A stretch of DNA of 64,000 bases. Origin: CAVROP01 sp050008495. Lineage in GTDB: Bacteria; Acidobacteriota; Terriglobia; UBA7540. Shown piece by piece: positions 8,705 to 18,288 of this stretch (position 1 is its first letter; every line of letters starts with the position of its first letter). Position numbers and translations under genes: made by a program. Below the pieces are notes generated by a model that saw only the letters and a program-made list of their open reading frames with translations, was not told where the DNA came from and made no database searches. The stretch spans positions 1-64,000 of the forward strand of contig JBEKMN010000007.1 in assembly GCA_050008495.1 (NCBI GenBank). Reading direction: 5' to 3'.

Positions 8705-8777
8705 GCCGTTGATCCCTCCCAGCTTCATCGGCCTCTCGGCCAGCCTGGGCTCCCCGCTTTCGCGGGGGCGACAACGT

Positions 8778-10826
8778 CTACTTCAGAAACTGCTCGATGT
8801 AAGCGTCGTCTTGGGCGTCGGCGAGTTCGGTGGTATCACCGAGAATGTACCGGTACAGGTAGGGTCCGCGCAGGTCGGCAATCCGGTTCATCCAATTCGC
8901 GGGGTCGGTCCACATCACGGGACGATTCCCCATAGCCTTCACCAGATCGTCAAGATCCCAATGGAGCGCAAAGCCGGGAATGACCGCATCGAACAAATCC
9001 ATATTCAGAGTGTTTTCGAGAGCGGCGCGCAGACTGGTGGGGGTGCGATCGAGCCAGACCTTCTTGATTCTGGGGTCCGCCGCCGCAGCCAGCAAGAGCC
9101 AAATTCCTTTGACGCCGCGCCCCACGGCGCGAATCGATGCCGGGTCCACGTCACTGCGCGCCGCCAGAAGATCAACTCCGGCCAGAATATCGTGTGCCCG
9201 CATCGCCGGCAAATTCAGCCCAATCTGGTTAGCGCGTGAATTGGTGATGAAGTTTCCAATGAAGGGCTCGTGTCTGTTTTCTCCGGGAGAGTCCCGCGGC
9301 TCGAGCGTCAGGACCACCCGCCCCTTCGCCGCCATCCTGTTCGCCCAGGAATCAATCGAGGCGGCTTGGAAATACGGCCCGCTATCCTCAAGCATCAGCA
9401 CCGCCGGCTTCCGACCATCAGGGGTAGAAGGAACGTAGAGGTGGCCTTCGATCTCGATTCCAGGCTCGGTTTCGAACCGGATGTGCTGCCGGCGGGCTTG
9501 TCCGGCATTCGATTCATCGAGTACGGTCGATTGCGGCGAAGCGCCGCTGGTAGGAACTCCCAACCGCCGCAATTCCGCCTCAAGTTCGGGAATGCCTTGC
9601 GGCTGTAGTTTGGCGTGAAAATCGTCGAGAATCAGTTGATAGACTCTGCGGCTGCCGGAAAGGTCGTTCACGTGGCCCGTGGGCGTGACCAGCAGTTCGA
9701 AGTTGTTGAACATCCTGACGGGTTGCTCGTGAAAATCTCCCGTGCCGTCTTTGAGCCAGCGGATCATCCATTGGTAAACCGCTTCCCTGCTCACCAAGGG
9801 AGTCCCGTGAGGGCCCGGCCCGACGAAGAATCCCACTTTGTCCTCGGCCCCATAAATGCTGTACCAATGCCGCGCTTCCTCGTAAACCATGCGAGCGCCC
9901 GCGGGCGTGAAATAGTCATCCTGTGTTTCCTGAATCAGCCAGGGCGTGGGCGCGGTCACCTCCACAAAATCCGCCACATCCAGGCCGTTCACCAGAAACT
10001 CGGGGAAAGACATTTCCGTATCGGGGTCCGGGCCCGCAAAGAGCAATTGGTACGAATTTGGATAACAGGCGGGCACGACCGCCTTAAGCCTCGGGTCGAG
10101 CGCGCCGATCATGGCGGTCAGCGCGCCGCCTCCGGAACAGCCTGCCGCGCCCAGCCGCGCGGCGTCCACATCCGGGCGGCTGACGAGGTAATCGATGGCG
10201 CGCTTCGCATCCCAGATGAAAAAGCGTGCGGCGCTCTCGCCGATCAGGATGCACTGCGCGCCGGACTGAAGGTGCTCGGGAACTGACCAGCCCGCGAGCG
10301 CTCCCGAAAGGTGCGGATCGTAAGTTTGTTCCCGCTCGCCCTGGCCGATGGGATCGGTGGCGAATACGACGAAGCCTTTCAAGGCCAGGTTCGCGGCCGC
10401 GCGCTGCGGCTCAGGCTTTCCTTCTTGCGTGTGGCCGGATTGATAGAGAATGGCAGGGTAGCGGCCAGGCTGGTTGGGCCGGTAAAGGTCGCCCGTCACA
10501 TAGAAATTGGGCAGACTCTGGAACAGGACTTTCTCAATCGTGTATCCATCTGCCTTGATTTCGCCCGTGATTTTGGCATTCAGCGGGCCGCTGTAATCCG
10601 GCAGGCCACCCAAAAGTTTCAGCAGCTTCTCGTGCACCATGTGTTTCCGCTGCTCCGCTTCGGCCACCGTGTGGATCTGGTCGATCTCCCGCTGCCGCTG
10701 CTGAAGTTGCTCCTGGGCAAGGTGATTCATCCAGCGCAGCAGAGGGTCGTGAATGGCTTCCTGCGCGAACAGAACGTAGGGAGTCAGGAGAAATGCAAAG
10801 AGGAGTACGAGTTTGTTTGGTCTCAT
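8778..10826 (-). CDS. Secreted alpha/beta hydrolase with a degenerate second hydrolase domain
   Basis: A 682-residue protein from ATG 10824-10826, chosen because it begins directly with a signal peptide (KLVLLFAFLLTPYVLFAQ). The first domain (about 80-365) is a complete alpha/beta hydrolase close to acetyl-xylan-esterase and dienelactone-hydrolase types: nucleophile S231 in AAGCSGGGA, acid D303/D304 in ETQDDYFTP and H340 in GPGPHGTP. The second half (about 435-670) repeats the fold (EIEGHLYVPS, DPASIRAVGRG, AAAADPRIKKVWLD), but the nucleophile elbow reads GRGVKG, so it is probably inactive. A role in removing acetyl or other ester groups from plant polysaccharides is plausible, not shown. No strong ribosome site is visible. 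Confidence 0.82.
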   Translation of the reverse strand: MRPNKLVLLFAFLLTPYVLFAQEAIHDPLLRWMNHLAQEQLQQRQREIDQIHTVAEAEQRKHMVHEKLLKLLGGLPDYSGPLNAKITGEIKADGYTIEKVLFQSLPNFYVTGDLYRPNQPGRYPAILYQSGHTQEGKPEPQRAAANLALKGFVVFATDPIGQGEREQTYDPHLSGALAGWSVPEHLQSGAQCILIGESAARFFIWDAKRAIDYLVSRPDVDAARLGAAGCSGGGALTAMIGALDPRLKAVVPACYPNSYQLLFAGPDPDTEMSFPEFLVNGLDVADFVEVTAPTPWLIQETQDDYFTPAGARMVYEEARHWYSIYGAEDKVGFFVGPGPHGTPLVSREAVYQWMIRWLKDGTGDFHEQPVRMFNNFELLVTPTGHVNDLSGSRRVYQLILDDFHAKLQPQGIPELEAELRRLGVPTSGASPQSTVLDESNAGQARRQHIRFETEPGIEIEGHLYVPSTPDGRKPAVLMLEDSGPYFQAASIDSWANRMAAKGRVVLTLEPRDSPGENRHEPFIGNFITNSRANQIGLNLPAMRAHDILAGVDLLAARSDVDPASIRAVGRGVKGIWLLLAAAADPRIKKVWLDRTPTSLRAALENTLNMDLFDAVIPGFALHWDLDDLVKAMGNRPVMWTDPANWMNRIADLRGPYLYRYILGDTTELADAQDDAYIEQFLK

Positions 10827-10860
10827 AATTCGATTACCACGGGCGCGATGCCGCCCTGCC

Positions 10861-10962
10861 AACGATGTGGCGCGGGCGTCTCGCCCGCGGTCGCGCAGGC
10901 ATCCTGCCTGCGCGCGGGAGCGGGACGCTCCCGCGACAGCGGGCGGGACGCCCGCGCTACGC
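10861..10962. repeat. Run of GC-rich palindromic intergenic words
   Basis: Successive short hairpins follow one another: CGCGGGCGTCTCGCCCGCG, GCAGGCATCCTGCCTGC, CGGGAGCGGGACGCTCCCG and GCGGGCGGGACGCCCGC. Each is a small palindrome with a two- to five-base loop. Similar elements lie at 20131-20260 and 22335-22400. No gene is visible here. Confidence 0.7.
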
Positions 10963-11031
10963 AGAGGCCATCAGCCGGCGCGCGTTCTCCACGCAGATGG
11001 CCTTTTGCGATGCCTCATCCAGGCCCGATTC
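10957..11031 (-). pseudogene. C-terminal remnant of an amidohydrolase-type gene
   Basis: The minus strand encodes GLDEASQKAICVENARRLM followed by ASA and a TAG stop. This matches the usual last helix of amidohydrolase_2-type decarboxylases and hydrolases (pattern xxExxxKIxxxNARRLx). Everything upstream is lost and replaced by a half copy of the TGTCATCCTGAGCG repeat, and the stop lies against the palindromic run. The likeliest reading is a deletion remnant bordered by repeats. It is too short for certainty. Confidence 0.4.
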
Positions 11032-11126
11032 CTCGCTTCGCTCGAAATGACAGGATATTCTCAAAATCGCGAAGCCTTCCGCTTTCTACCTACTCCTCCT
11101 CCGCCTCCCCGAACGCGGGCCCGGCG

Positions 11127-13556
11127 TCAGTGTCCGATATTGTGGCACAAATCGCAATTCACCGGCGCGTTGCGCAGCTTGTGGCAATTCACGCAACTCA
11201 CCATAGACACTTCTTTCTCCTGCCAAAGTTGATCGCGCTCCTTGACTTCGCCGTGGCACACTGCGCATTCGAGATGCGCGTCGAGGTGTTTCGAGTGGCT
11301 GAAATAGACAAAGTCAGGAAGCTTGTATATTGGCTTCCAGGCGAGCAGGCGGTCGTCGGCCCGGAGCTCGATCAGTCTCTGGACTGCCGGGCTTTCGCGC
11401 TTGATTGTCGCGTGGCAGGTCATGCACTCGGCGGCCTCGGGAACCTGCATCTTACCGCTGGTTCCCCGGGGTTGGTGGCACGTATCGCATTGGAATCCTG
11501 CCTGAACATGCCTGCGGTGACTGAACGGAATCGGTTGGACAATAGGACTCGCTGGCGCAGGAAGCTCCTGCGGCTCACGCGAAGGACTGGCAGAGAGCGT
11601 TCGCGGGTAGGCGTCGGCCCGCAGCCGCGCCGGCCCTTGGCCTTTGGGGTAGAGCGCGTACGCGGCCAGCACGGTTGGCGCAGAATTGTCGGGATTGAAA
11701 TAACCACCCGGACCCACCGCAACCACCACAAATTGCTTTCCGGATTTCTCACCCATATAGGTCATAGGCGTGGCGTGCGCGTTCGATTCAAGCTGATCCA
11801 CCCAGATTTCCTTGCCGGTCTTCGCGTCAAACGCCCGGAAACGGTGATCAACGGTCGCGCCAATGAAGATCAGTCCGCCCGCCGTGGCAATGGATCCTCC
11901 GAGGTTGTAAGTTCCCGTTTTGGGTACACCGCGCGCCTCGAGATCATCCATCAACCCCAGCGGAACTTTCCAGGCCAGTTTGCCGGTCGCAAGGTCGATG
12001 GCATTCAGGGCACCCCAAGGTGGTTTCTGGCAGGGGTAATGATGATCGTCCCAAAAGCGCGCGTAGTTTCCCCACTTGCTGCTGCGGAGGTAGGCCTCCG
12101 GCGAACCCGGCGGCTGTGGCTGCATGAATCCGACGGCCCCCACTTCGCTGACGTTCACAAACAGGTAATCGAGCGTGGGGTCGAAGGAGACGCCGGACCA
12201 GTTGCCTCCCCCAAGTGTCCCGGGGATTTCAACCGTCAGCGTTTCGAGTCCCCAGGGATTAAAGATCCCGCCGGGTAGCGACTTCGCAAAGTTGTCAAGG
12301 CAATACTTTCGAGACTCCGGCGTGACGTTCGTAATATCGTTCAGCGTGACGGAGGTGCGGGCCAGTTGCATGGACTCAATCGGAAATGGCTGTGTCGGCC
12401 ACGCCGCTTCTCCCGGCACTTGGGATTGCGCAACACGACGCTCCTCGACAGGGAAGAGCGGCTTGCCGGTCAGCCGGTCGAGCACAAAAACAAATCCCAT
12501 TTTGGTGATCTCCGCTACGGCCGGAATCTCCTTGCCATCGCGGTGCACGGTGACCAAGCTCGGGGGCGCGCAGGCATCGTAATCCCAGATGTCGTGGTGC
12601 ACCATCTGAAAGTGCCAGCGAAGCTCTCCGGTTGCGGCGTCAAGCGCCACCAGTGAGTTGCCAAACAGGCCCGCCCCCTTGCGGTCCGCGCCGTAGAAAT
12701 CGTAAGAGGGCGAGCCAATGGGCAAGAACACCATTCCGCGCTCGGTGTCGACGCTCATGACGGACCAGACATTCGTGCCGGAGCGGTCTTGCCAGGATTC
12801 GTCGGCCCACGTCTCGTGCCCCACCTCGCCAACTCGAGGAACCGTGTGGAAGCGCCACACCAACTTTCCGGTGCGGACGTCAAACGCTCGAACATCACCG
12901 CTCGGCCCCTTTGCGGGGTATTCCTGGACCTGCGATCCCGTGATGACCAGATCCTTGTAAATCGTCGGCGGCGATGTCGAGTTGTACTGAGCGCGCGGGA
13001 ATTTGTCCGCCACACCGACACGCAGGTTGATCGACCCTGCATCACCGAAGCCCGTGCAGGGCCGGCCAGATTGGGAATCGAGAGCAAACAAGCGCGCGTC
13101 CTCGGTGATGTAGAAAAGACGCTTCTCAAGTTCGGATTGTTCCGGCCCGCAGGAAACGCCCGACTGCCCCTCCCAATAGGCGGCGCCGCGGCTGGGGTTC
13201 GGCCGCCTGGTGCCGCTCTCCTTGGGATCGGGATCGAACACCCAAATCTGCTTTCCGGTTTCGGCGTCCACCGCCATGGCTTGACTGGTGGAGGTTGTAA
13301 AGTAAAGGACGCCGTGCACCATTATCGGTGTGGCCTCGAACGCCGCAATTCCGCTGTTGGGAGTTGGCGGGATCACGTACGTCCAAGCCCTTTGCAGGAG
13401 CTGAACGTTCGAGGTGTCGATTTGGTTCAGGGGAGAGAAGCGCATACCGCCGGGATCGTGGCCGTAATTCCGCCACTCGGCATCCGCGGAAGCGGGCGAG
13501 CGCTGTGCGAAAGCGGTGCTCGAAATGAGGAGCATTAATGCCAGCGCAGATTTCAT
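11127..13556 (-). CDS. PQQ-dependent dehydrogenase fused to a five-haem cytochrome c7-like tail
   Basis: An 809-residue periplasmic protein. ATG 13554-13556 gives a standard signal peptide (ALALMLLISSTAFAQ); the frame extends further upstream without a leader. Residues about 25-650 form the PQQ beta-propeller of the glucose/alcohol dehydrogenase type (WRNYGHDPGGMRFSPLNQI near the start, repeated DAxTGKxxW motifs, PGTLGGGNWSGVSFDP). The tail has five CxxCH haem sites starting at C690, C711, C764, C788 and C801, with spare histidines (FSHRRH, FSHSKH) suitable as distal ligands, as in cytochrome c7/c3 proteins. Substrate oxidation could thus pass electrons directly from PQQ to c-haems. Usual partners carry one haem or none. 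The substrate, a sugar or alcohol, is not readable. Confidence 0.88.
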   Translation of the reverse strand: MKSALALMLLISSTAFAQRSPASADAEWRNYGHDPGGMRFSPLNQIDTSNVQLLQRAWTYVIPPTPNSGIAAFEATPIMVHGVLYFTTSTSQAMAVDAETGKQIWVFDPDPKESGTRRPNPSRGAAYWEGQSGVSCGPEQSELEKRLFYITEDARLFALDSQSGRPCTGFGDAGSINLRVGVADKFPRAQYNSTSPPTIYKDLVITGSQVQEYPAKGPSGDVRAFDVRTGKLVWRFHTVPRVGEVGHETWADESWQDRSGTNVWSVMSVDTERGMVFLPIGSPSYDFYGADRKGAGLFGNSLVALDAATGELRWHFQMVHHDIWDYDACAPPSLVTVHRDGKEIPAVAEITKMGFVFVLDRLTGKPLFPVEERRVAQSQVPGEAAWPTQPFPIESMQLARTSVTLNDITNVTPESRKYCLDNFAKSLPGGIFNPWGLETLTVEIPGTLGGGNWSGVSFDPTLDYLFVNVSEVGAVGFMQPQPPGSPEAYLRSSKWGNYARFWDDHHYPCQKPPWGALNAIDLATGKLAWKVPLGLMDDLEARGVPKTGTYNLGGSIATAGGLIFIGATVDHRFRAFDAKTGKEIWVDQLESNAHATPMTYMGEKSGKQFVVVAVGPGGYFNPDNSAPTVLAAYALYPKGQGPARLRADAYPRTLSASPSREPQELPAPASPIVQPIPFSHRRHVQAGFQCDTCHQPRGTSGKMQVPEAAECMTCHATIKRESPAVQRLIELRADDRLLAWKPIYKLPDFVYFSHSKHLDAHLECAVCHGEVKERDQLWQEKEVSMVSCVNCHKLRNAPVNCDLCHNIGH

Positions 13557-13657
13557 GATGAATGAAATGCCAGTCCTCCGAAAGTGTGGACAAATCGGCT
13601 CGTGGCGGCACACCGTTGGGACAACCCTTTTTGAATTGTGGCTCCGCCGCGCTGCAT

Positions 13658-14440
13658 TCATTCGTCCGAAGCCATGAAACTTGAAAAGCCGAAGTCGCGA
13701 TTCACGCCCGTGGCGCCGTCAAGAAAGAATCCCATGCCCGGATTGCCGCTGGGAAATTTGTCGTCGGTGAGCTGGAAGATCTGCTCGCCGTTGATGTAGA
13801 CCGTAAGGGTGTTCCCGATCATGCTGGCCTTCACCACGTCGCCGGTTTTGACTCCGTATTTCGAACCTCCCGTTTGTTTGAGGAAAGTGAATTTCCCCAG
13901 CGGCCCCTCCCAGCGCGCCACATTGCAATAAGCCTGGGGAATTTTCGAGCAGCGGAACATGACTTCGTAGCCCGTGCAACTGTGGGGAGTGATGGAACTT
14001 CGCAGGCGCAATTCGACTTCCTCCCAGACCTTGTCGTCCTGGTTGGGATGCACCGAGTAGACTGTGGCCTGAACCGTTTGGTTTGGCCCCCAAGTCCCTT
14101 TCAGCAGGGCCGTCGAGTCGTCGTATTTCTGCGGCGCCGGCCTGCTGCCGCCGATTTCGGCGCCAAAGGCCAGGCCCGGAGTAGTCTGGACATCCGCCCA
14201 ATCTAGGCCGTCCGCATGGCCGTTCACCCACATGCCTCCTTCGGAAAGTGGATTTTCGGCGTGACGGAACGTGGTGCTGAAGGGGCCGTGCAACGGAGTC
14301 GGGGCGGGGGCGGCCGTCAAATCTTTGCCGCTGCGAGCCGGTAGCCACGCCCACGCCATGGAGGCCAAGGCGAGGATGCAGAGTCCCGCCACGATTCTGC
14401 GTTTCGAATTGTCAGCATAGGTCGGTGAGTGAACTGGCAT
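13658..14440 (-). CDS. Secreted jelly-roll (concanavalin/LamG-like) protein of unknown role
   Basis: A 260-residue protein with an N-terminal membrane or signal segment (RIVAGLCILALASMAWAW). The mature part is beta-rich with a pattern seen in concanavalin-like folds (GDVVKASMIGNTLTVYINGE, then GNPGMGFFLDG), where a surface-exposed loop follows TVYINGE. It may bind carbohydrate; no catalytic residues can be assigned. AAAGGAG lies eight bases before the ATG. The PQQ dehydrogenase starts about 100 bases downstream on the same strand, so the pair may be co-transcribed. Confidence 0.65.
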   Translation of the reverse strand: MPVHSPTYADNSKRRIVAGLCILALASMAWAWLPARSGKDLTAAPAPTPLHGPFSTTFRHAENPLSEGGMWVNGHADGLDWADVQTTPGLAFGAEIGGSRPAPQKYDDSTALLKGTWGPNQTVQATVYSVHPNQDDKVWEEVELRLRSSITPHSCTGYEVMFRCSKIPQAYCNVARWEGPLGKFTFLKQTGGSKYGVKTGDVVKASMIGNTLTVYINGEQIFQLTDDKFPSGNPGMGFFLDGATGVNRDFGFSSFMASDE

Positions 14441-14677
14441 CCTGATCTCCTTTTACTAGCCGGCGCTTGGAGCACGAATCACGCGGGAATTGCGACCAAG
14501 GATAACGAAGACGATTATTGTAGCAGGAAAACAGGTGGTTCTCCGTCGTCTCGCGTTGCCGAGGGTGCCGCAGTTCCAGCCGCGTGCCTGTGTTATGCTA
14601 CCCTCCCGAGTAATGGGCCGCAGATTCGAAACGTGCCACGAGTGCCCGGAATTCAAAGGAAGTCGGCGGACTCCTAC

Positions 14678-16813
14678 ATGAAAAACTCAAATACGAAGCG
14701 CCCTTCTGTTTTGGCTCGAATTGCCGTCGGCGCGCTGCTCTTCGGCGGCTGCTTCCAGATTGTTTGCTTGTCTCGCGAAATGGCGACGCTGCGCGGCGGT
14801 CTTTCCGCGGCTGGCGTCGCGCAAGCGAAGGAAGAGGTTTTATACGTTTCGGTGCAAGGCAACGACGCCTGGTCGGGACGGCTGCCTGAACCCAATGCCG
14901 CGAAGACCGACGGCCCCTTTGCGACGCTCGAGCGCGCCCGCGACGCCATCCGGTCGACGCGCGCGGGCACGGCGCCTCGCACACCGGTCGGCATCTACGT
15001 GCGCGGCGGGGTTTACGCCCTGAGCGCGCCGCTCGTTCTCCTGCCGGAGGATTCCGGAACTCCGGAGGCTCCCATCACCTACGCCTCCTATCCGGGCGAG
15101 AAGGTGATCCTAAGCGGGGGTCGCGTGATCACGGGATGGAAGAAGGCGCCTTCGCCTGCGGCCGGCCAGAACAGCCGCCCGGAACTCTGGACTGCGGAAG
15201 TTCCCGGCGTCAAAGAAGGCGACTGGTACTTCCACCAGCTTTTTGTGAACGGAGAGCGCCGCCAGCGGGCGCGCGCGCCCCACTCAGGCTTCTATCGCGC
15301 AGACGGGCAATTCCTGCCCGGCAACCCTTCCCGTTTCAAGTTCCGCCCGGGCGATATTCACGCCGCCTGGGCCGAGGAGGGCGACGTGGAAGTGGTGGGC
15401 CTGGAGAAATGGGCGGAATTCCGCCTGCCGCTCACGGCGGTTGACGCTGCCACGAGCACCGCCACGCTTGCTGCCGCGCGCCAGGAGTTCGGTGATGACA
15501 AGGATGCGCGTTACTGGGTGGAGAACGCCGCCGATGCTCTGGACGCTCCGGGTGAGTGGCGGCTCGACCGGCGCGCCGGCACGCTCTCCTATCTCGCCAT
15601 GCCCGGTGAAGACATGAGCCGCGCTCAGTTCACCGCGTCTTTTCTTCCGCAGTTGGTTCGCATGGAAGGCAATGAGGGAAGCAACGATCCGGTGCACGAC
15701 ATTATTCTTCGCGACTTCACTTTTGCGTACGCCGATTGGCAACTCCCGGCGAAAGGGTATACGGACATGCAGGCCGCCTTTGACATTCCTGCCGCTGTGG
15801 AACTCCGCTGCGCCCGGCACTGCCGCATCGACCGTTGCACTTTCACGCATCTCGGCCAATACGCGCTGGAGATTCATCAAGGCTCAAAGGACGTTGAAGT
15901 TCTCGAAAGTGAAATGACGGACCTCGGCGCGGGAGGCGTAAAGATTGGCGATCCCGAAATCCCCAAGGGAGCGGCGCAAACCACGAGCGGCATTGTGGTT
16001 TCCGAAAACTACATTCATAACATCGGGATTGTTTATCCGGCGGCGGTCGGGGTGTGGATCGGCCAAAGCAGCGGCAACACGGTGACGCACAACGAAATTG
16101 CCGACACCTACTACACGGCTATTTCGCTCGGCTGGACGTGGGGCTACGGGCCGACCGCGGCGCACCACAACCGGATCGAGTTGAACGACCTCCACAACCT
16201 CGGGCGCGGCCTGTTGAGCGACATGGGTTGCATCTACTCACTGGGCGTCCAGCCCGGCACGGTGGAGCGGAATAACCTGTGCCACGACGTGACGCGCTAT
16301 GAGTACGGCGGTTGGGGACTCTATACCGACGAAGGCAGCAGTCAAATCCTTATTGAGAACAACATTGTTTACCGCACCCAGGACGGTGGCTTCCATCAGC
16401 ACTATGGGCGCGTGAACATTGTCCGCAATAACATCTTCGCTCTCGGCGAAGAGGCGCAGCTCCGGCGCACGCGGGAAGAAGCTCACCGCAGCTTCACCTT
16501 CGAACGCAACATCGTGTATTGGGAAAAAGGCAAACTCCTTGACGGTGCGTGGAGCAACGGCCAGTTCCTGTTCGACCACAACCTTTACTGGCAGGCCGGC
16601 GGGCAGCCGGTTCAATTCGGAAGAGACTCCCTGGCGGAATGGCAACAGCGCGGGCAGGACGCGCATGCGTTGGTGGCGGACCCCCTTTTCGCCGACCCCG
16701 CACACGGCGACTTCACTCTCAAACCCGGTTCGCCGGCCGCGACGATCGGTTTTCAGCCTATCGACACAAGCCAGATCGGGCGATTGGCTCGATCGATGTT
16801 TGTCATCCCCTAG
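14678..16813 (+). CDS. Secreted right-handed parallel beta-helix protein, probable polysaccharide-active enzyme
   Basis: A 711-residue protein from ATG 14678; the frame is open to 14429, but only this start gives a membrane/signal segment (ARIAVGALLFGGCFQIVC). After it comes LYVSVQGNDAWSGRLPEPN and GPFATLERARDAIR, the standard entry of secreted beta-helix proteins (DUF1565-like), followed by GIYVRGGVYALSAPLVL. The main body (about 270-620) carries repeated parallel beta-helix coils with short Asn/Gly turns (ENYIHNIGI, GNTVTHNEIADTYY, NNIVYRTQDGG). Relatives include glycosidases and lyases, but catalytic residues cannot be named here. It is divergent from the 13658-14440 gene. Confidence 0.78.
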   Translation: MKNSNTKRPSVLARIAVGALLFGGCFQIVCLSREMATLRGGLSAAGVAQAKEEVLYVSVQGNDAWSGRLPEPNAAKTDGPFATLERARDAIRSTRAGTAPRTPVGIYVRGGVYALSAPLVLLPEDSGTPEAPITYASYPGEKVILSGGRVITGWKKAPSPAAGQNSRPELWTAEVPGVKEGDWYFHQLFVNGERRQRARAPHSGFYRADGQFLPGNPSRFKFRPGDIHAAWAEEGDVEVVGLEKWAEFRLPLTAVDAATSTATLAAARQEFGDDKDARYWVENAADALDAPGEWRLDRRAGTLSYLAMPGEDMSRAQFTASFLPQLVRMEGNEGSNDPVHDIILRDFTFAYADWQLPAKGYTDMQAAFDIPAAVELRCARHCRIDRCTFTHLGQYALEIHQGSKDVEVLESEMTDLGAGGVKIGDPEIPKGAAQTTSGIVVSENYIHNIGIVYPAAVGVWIGQSSGNTVTHNEIADTYYTAISLGWTWGYGPTAAHHNRIELNDLHNLGRGLLSDMGCIYSLGVQPGTVERNNLCHDVTRYEYGGWGLYTDEGSSQILIENNIVYRTQDGGFHQHYGRVNIVRNNIFALGEEAQLRRTREEAHRSFTFERNIVYWEKGKLLDGAWSNGQFLFDHNLYWQAGGQPVQFGRDSLAEWQQRGQDAHALVADPLFADPAHGDFTLKPGSPAATIGFQPIDTSQIGRLARSMFVIP

Positions 16814-16893
16814 ATCCTTAGCACCACAGAGGCGCCGAGGCACAAAGACAGAAAAAGCTCACTCTGCGTCTCGGTGGTTTGCATTCCGGTTCT

Positions 16894-18288
16894 TCAACAC
16901 AACACAATCTTTTCGCGGTGTTCTTTGACTTGCTTCGTCGCATTCCGCGTGTCCACCACCAAGCGCGAGTTGCGCACGATGGCCGCGTAGTCGTAGCTGG
17001 AATGGTCCGTGGCGATGAGGACCGCGTCGTAGGAAGCGAGAGCTTCGGCGGTGGGTTCGACGGCGCTCAGTCGAAAATCATATTTCCGGGTTCGGTGCAG
17101 GCTTGGAAAATAGGGATCGTGGTAATCGACGTGAGCGCCGCTGTCTTTGAGCAGCTCGATGATCCGCAGACTCGGTGATTCGCGCGAATCGTCGATGTCC
17201 TTCTTATACGCAATCCCCAGAACCAGGACGCGGGCGTCCTGCAAGCATTGTTTCCGCTGGTTGAGGGCATCTCGCAAGGAGTCGACAACGTGCTCAGGCA
17301 TGGAACTGTTGATCTGGCCCGCTAGTTCAATGAAGCGGGTTGGGAAGTCGTATTCGCGGGCCTTCCACGTCAAATAGAAGGGGTCGATCGGGATGCAGTG
17401 CCCGCCCAGTCCCGGTCCGGGGAAGAAAGGCGTAAAACCGAAGGGTTTGGTCCTGGCCGCCTCGATGACTTCCCAGATGTCTATCCCCATGCGCAGGCAA
17501 AGCAGCTTTAATTCATTCACCAGCGCGATGTTGACGCAACGATAAGTGTTCTCGAGGATTTTGGTCATCTCCGCCGTCTGCGTGGAACTGACCACGATGG
17601 TCTTCTCGAAGACCTGGTCATAGAGAGCCTGCGCCGCCAGCGCGCTTGCGGCATTTATGCCCCCGACGACTTTGGGGACCTGGTGGGTCTGGAACTGCCT
17701 GTTTCCGGGATCTTCCCGCTCCGGAGAAAATGCCACCAGGAAGTCGCCGGAGGGCTGCGGGGGCGTGGAAATCCGAGAGCCGTCGGTCGAGTAAGGCAGG
17801 ATGGGGCAACTCAGCCCGGACTTCTCGAGGATGGGTAAGACCACCTCCTCCGTGGTACCGGGATAAGTGGTGCTTTCCAGGACCACCAATTGGCCGCGGC
17901 GCAAATGCGGCGTGACGGATTCAGCCGTGTGGCGCACGAAGGAGAGGTCCGGCTCGCGATGCGCGTCGAGGGGGGTAGGGACGCAAATTAAGATGGCGTC
18001 CATTGCTTCCAGGCGGGCGAAGTCGGTGGTGGCGCCGAACCCTCCTTTCCTAACAGCCTCGGTAATGGCGGAGGCCGGGATGTGACGGATATAGCTTTCA
18101 CCTTTCGAGAGCTTCTCCACTTTAGCCGGGTCGATATCGAAGCCTGTGGTCGGCAAGCCGTTACGGGCAAAGAGCAGTCCGAGAGGCAATCCGACGTACC
18201 CTAATCCGATGACGCCAACGTGCGCGGTCTTGCCACGCACTTTGGCGCTAAAGGTCGTCGCAAGCGGGAAACTCTCTGTTTCATTCAT
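16894..18288 (-). CDS. Nucleotide-sugar 6-dehydrogenase, UDP-GlcNAc dehydrogenase type (WbpA/WecC family)
   Basis: A 464-residue cytosolic enzyme from ATG 18286-18288. It has an N-terminal Rossmann domain (GVIGLGYVGLPLGLLFARNG), the central helix, PTPLDAHREPDLS and ESTTYPGTTEE of the UDP-glucose/GDP-mannose dehydrogenase family, and the catalytic cysteine in GPGLGGHCIPIDPF. VLGIAYKKDIDDSRESPSL begins the C-terminal UDP-binding domain. It oxidises a UDP-hexose (most like UDP-N-acetylglucosamine) to the uronate with two NAD, giving precursors for surface polysaccharide. The IDPFYLTWKA motif favours the UDP-GlcNAc branch over UDP-glucose, but the exact sugar is inferred. No glycan-synthesis genes lie next to it. 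Confidence 0.88.
   Translation of the reverse strand: MNETESFPLATTFSAKVRGKTAHVGVIGLGYVGLPLGLLFARNGLPTTGFDIDPAKVEKLSKGESYIRHIPASAITEAVRKGGFGATTDFARLEAMDAILICVPTPLDAHREPDLSFVRHTAESVTPHLRRGQLVVLESTTYPGTTEEVVLPILEKSGLSCPILPYSTDGSRISTPPQPSGDFLVAFSPEREDPGNRQFQTHQVPKVVGGINAASALAAQALYDQVFEKTIVVSSTQTAEMTKILENTYRCVNIALVNELKLLCLRMGIDIWEVIEAARTKPFGFTPFFPGPGLGGHCIPIDPFYLTWKAREYDFPTRFIELAGQINSSMPEHVVDSLRDALNQRKQCLQDARVLVLGIAYKKDIDDSRESPSLRIIELLKDSGAHVDYHDPYFPSLHRTRKYDFRLSAVEPTAEALASYDAVLIATDHSSYDYAAIVRNSRLVVDTRNATKQVKEHREKIVLC

Noticed and set aside
10311..12278. 655-residue plus-strand frame
   Set aside because: It runs antisense over two good genes and the palindromic repeat between them; no domain features.
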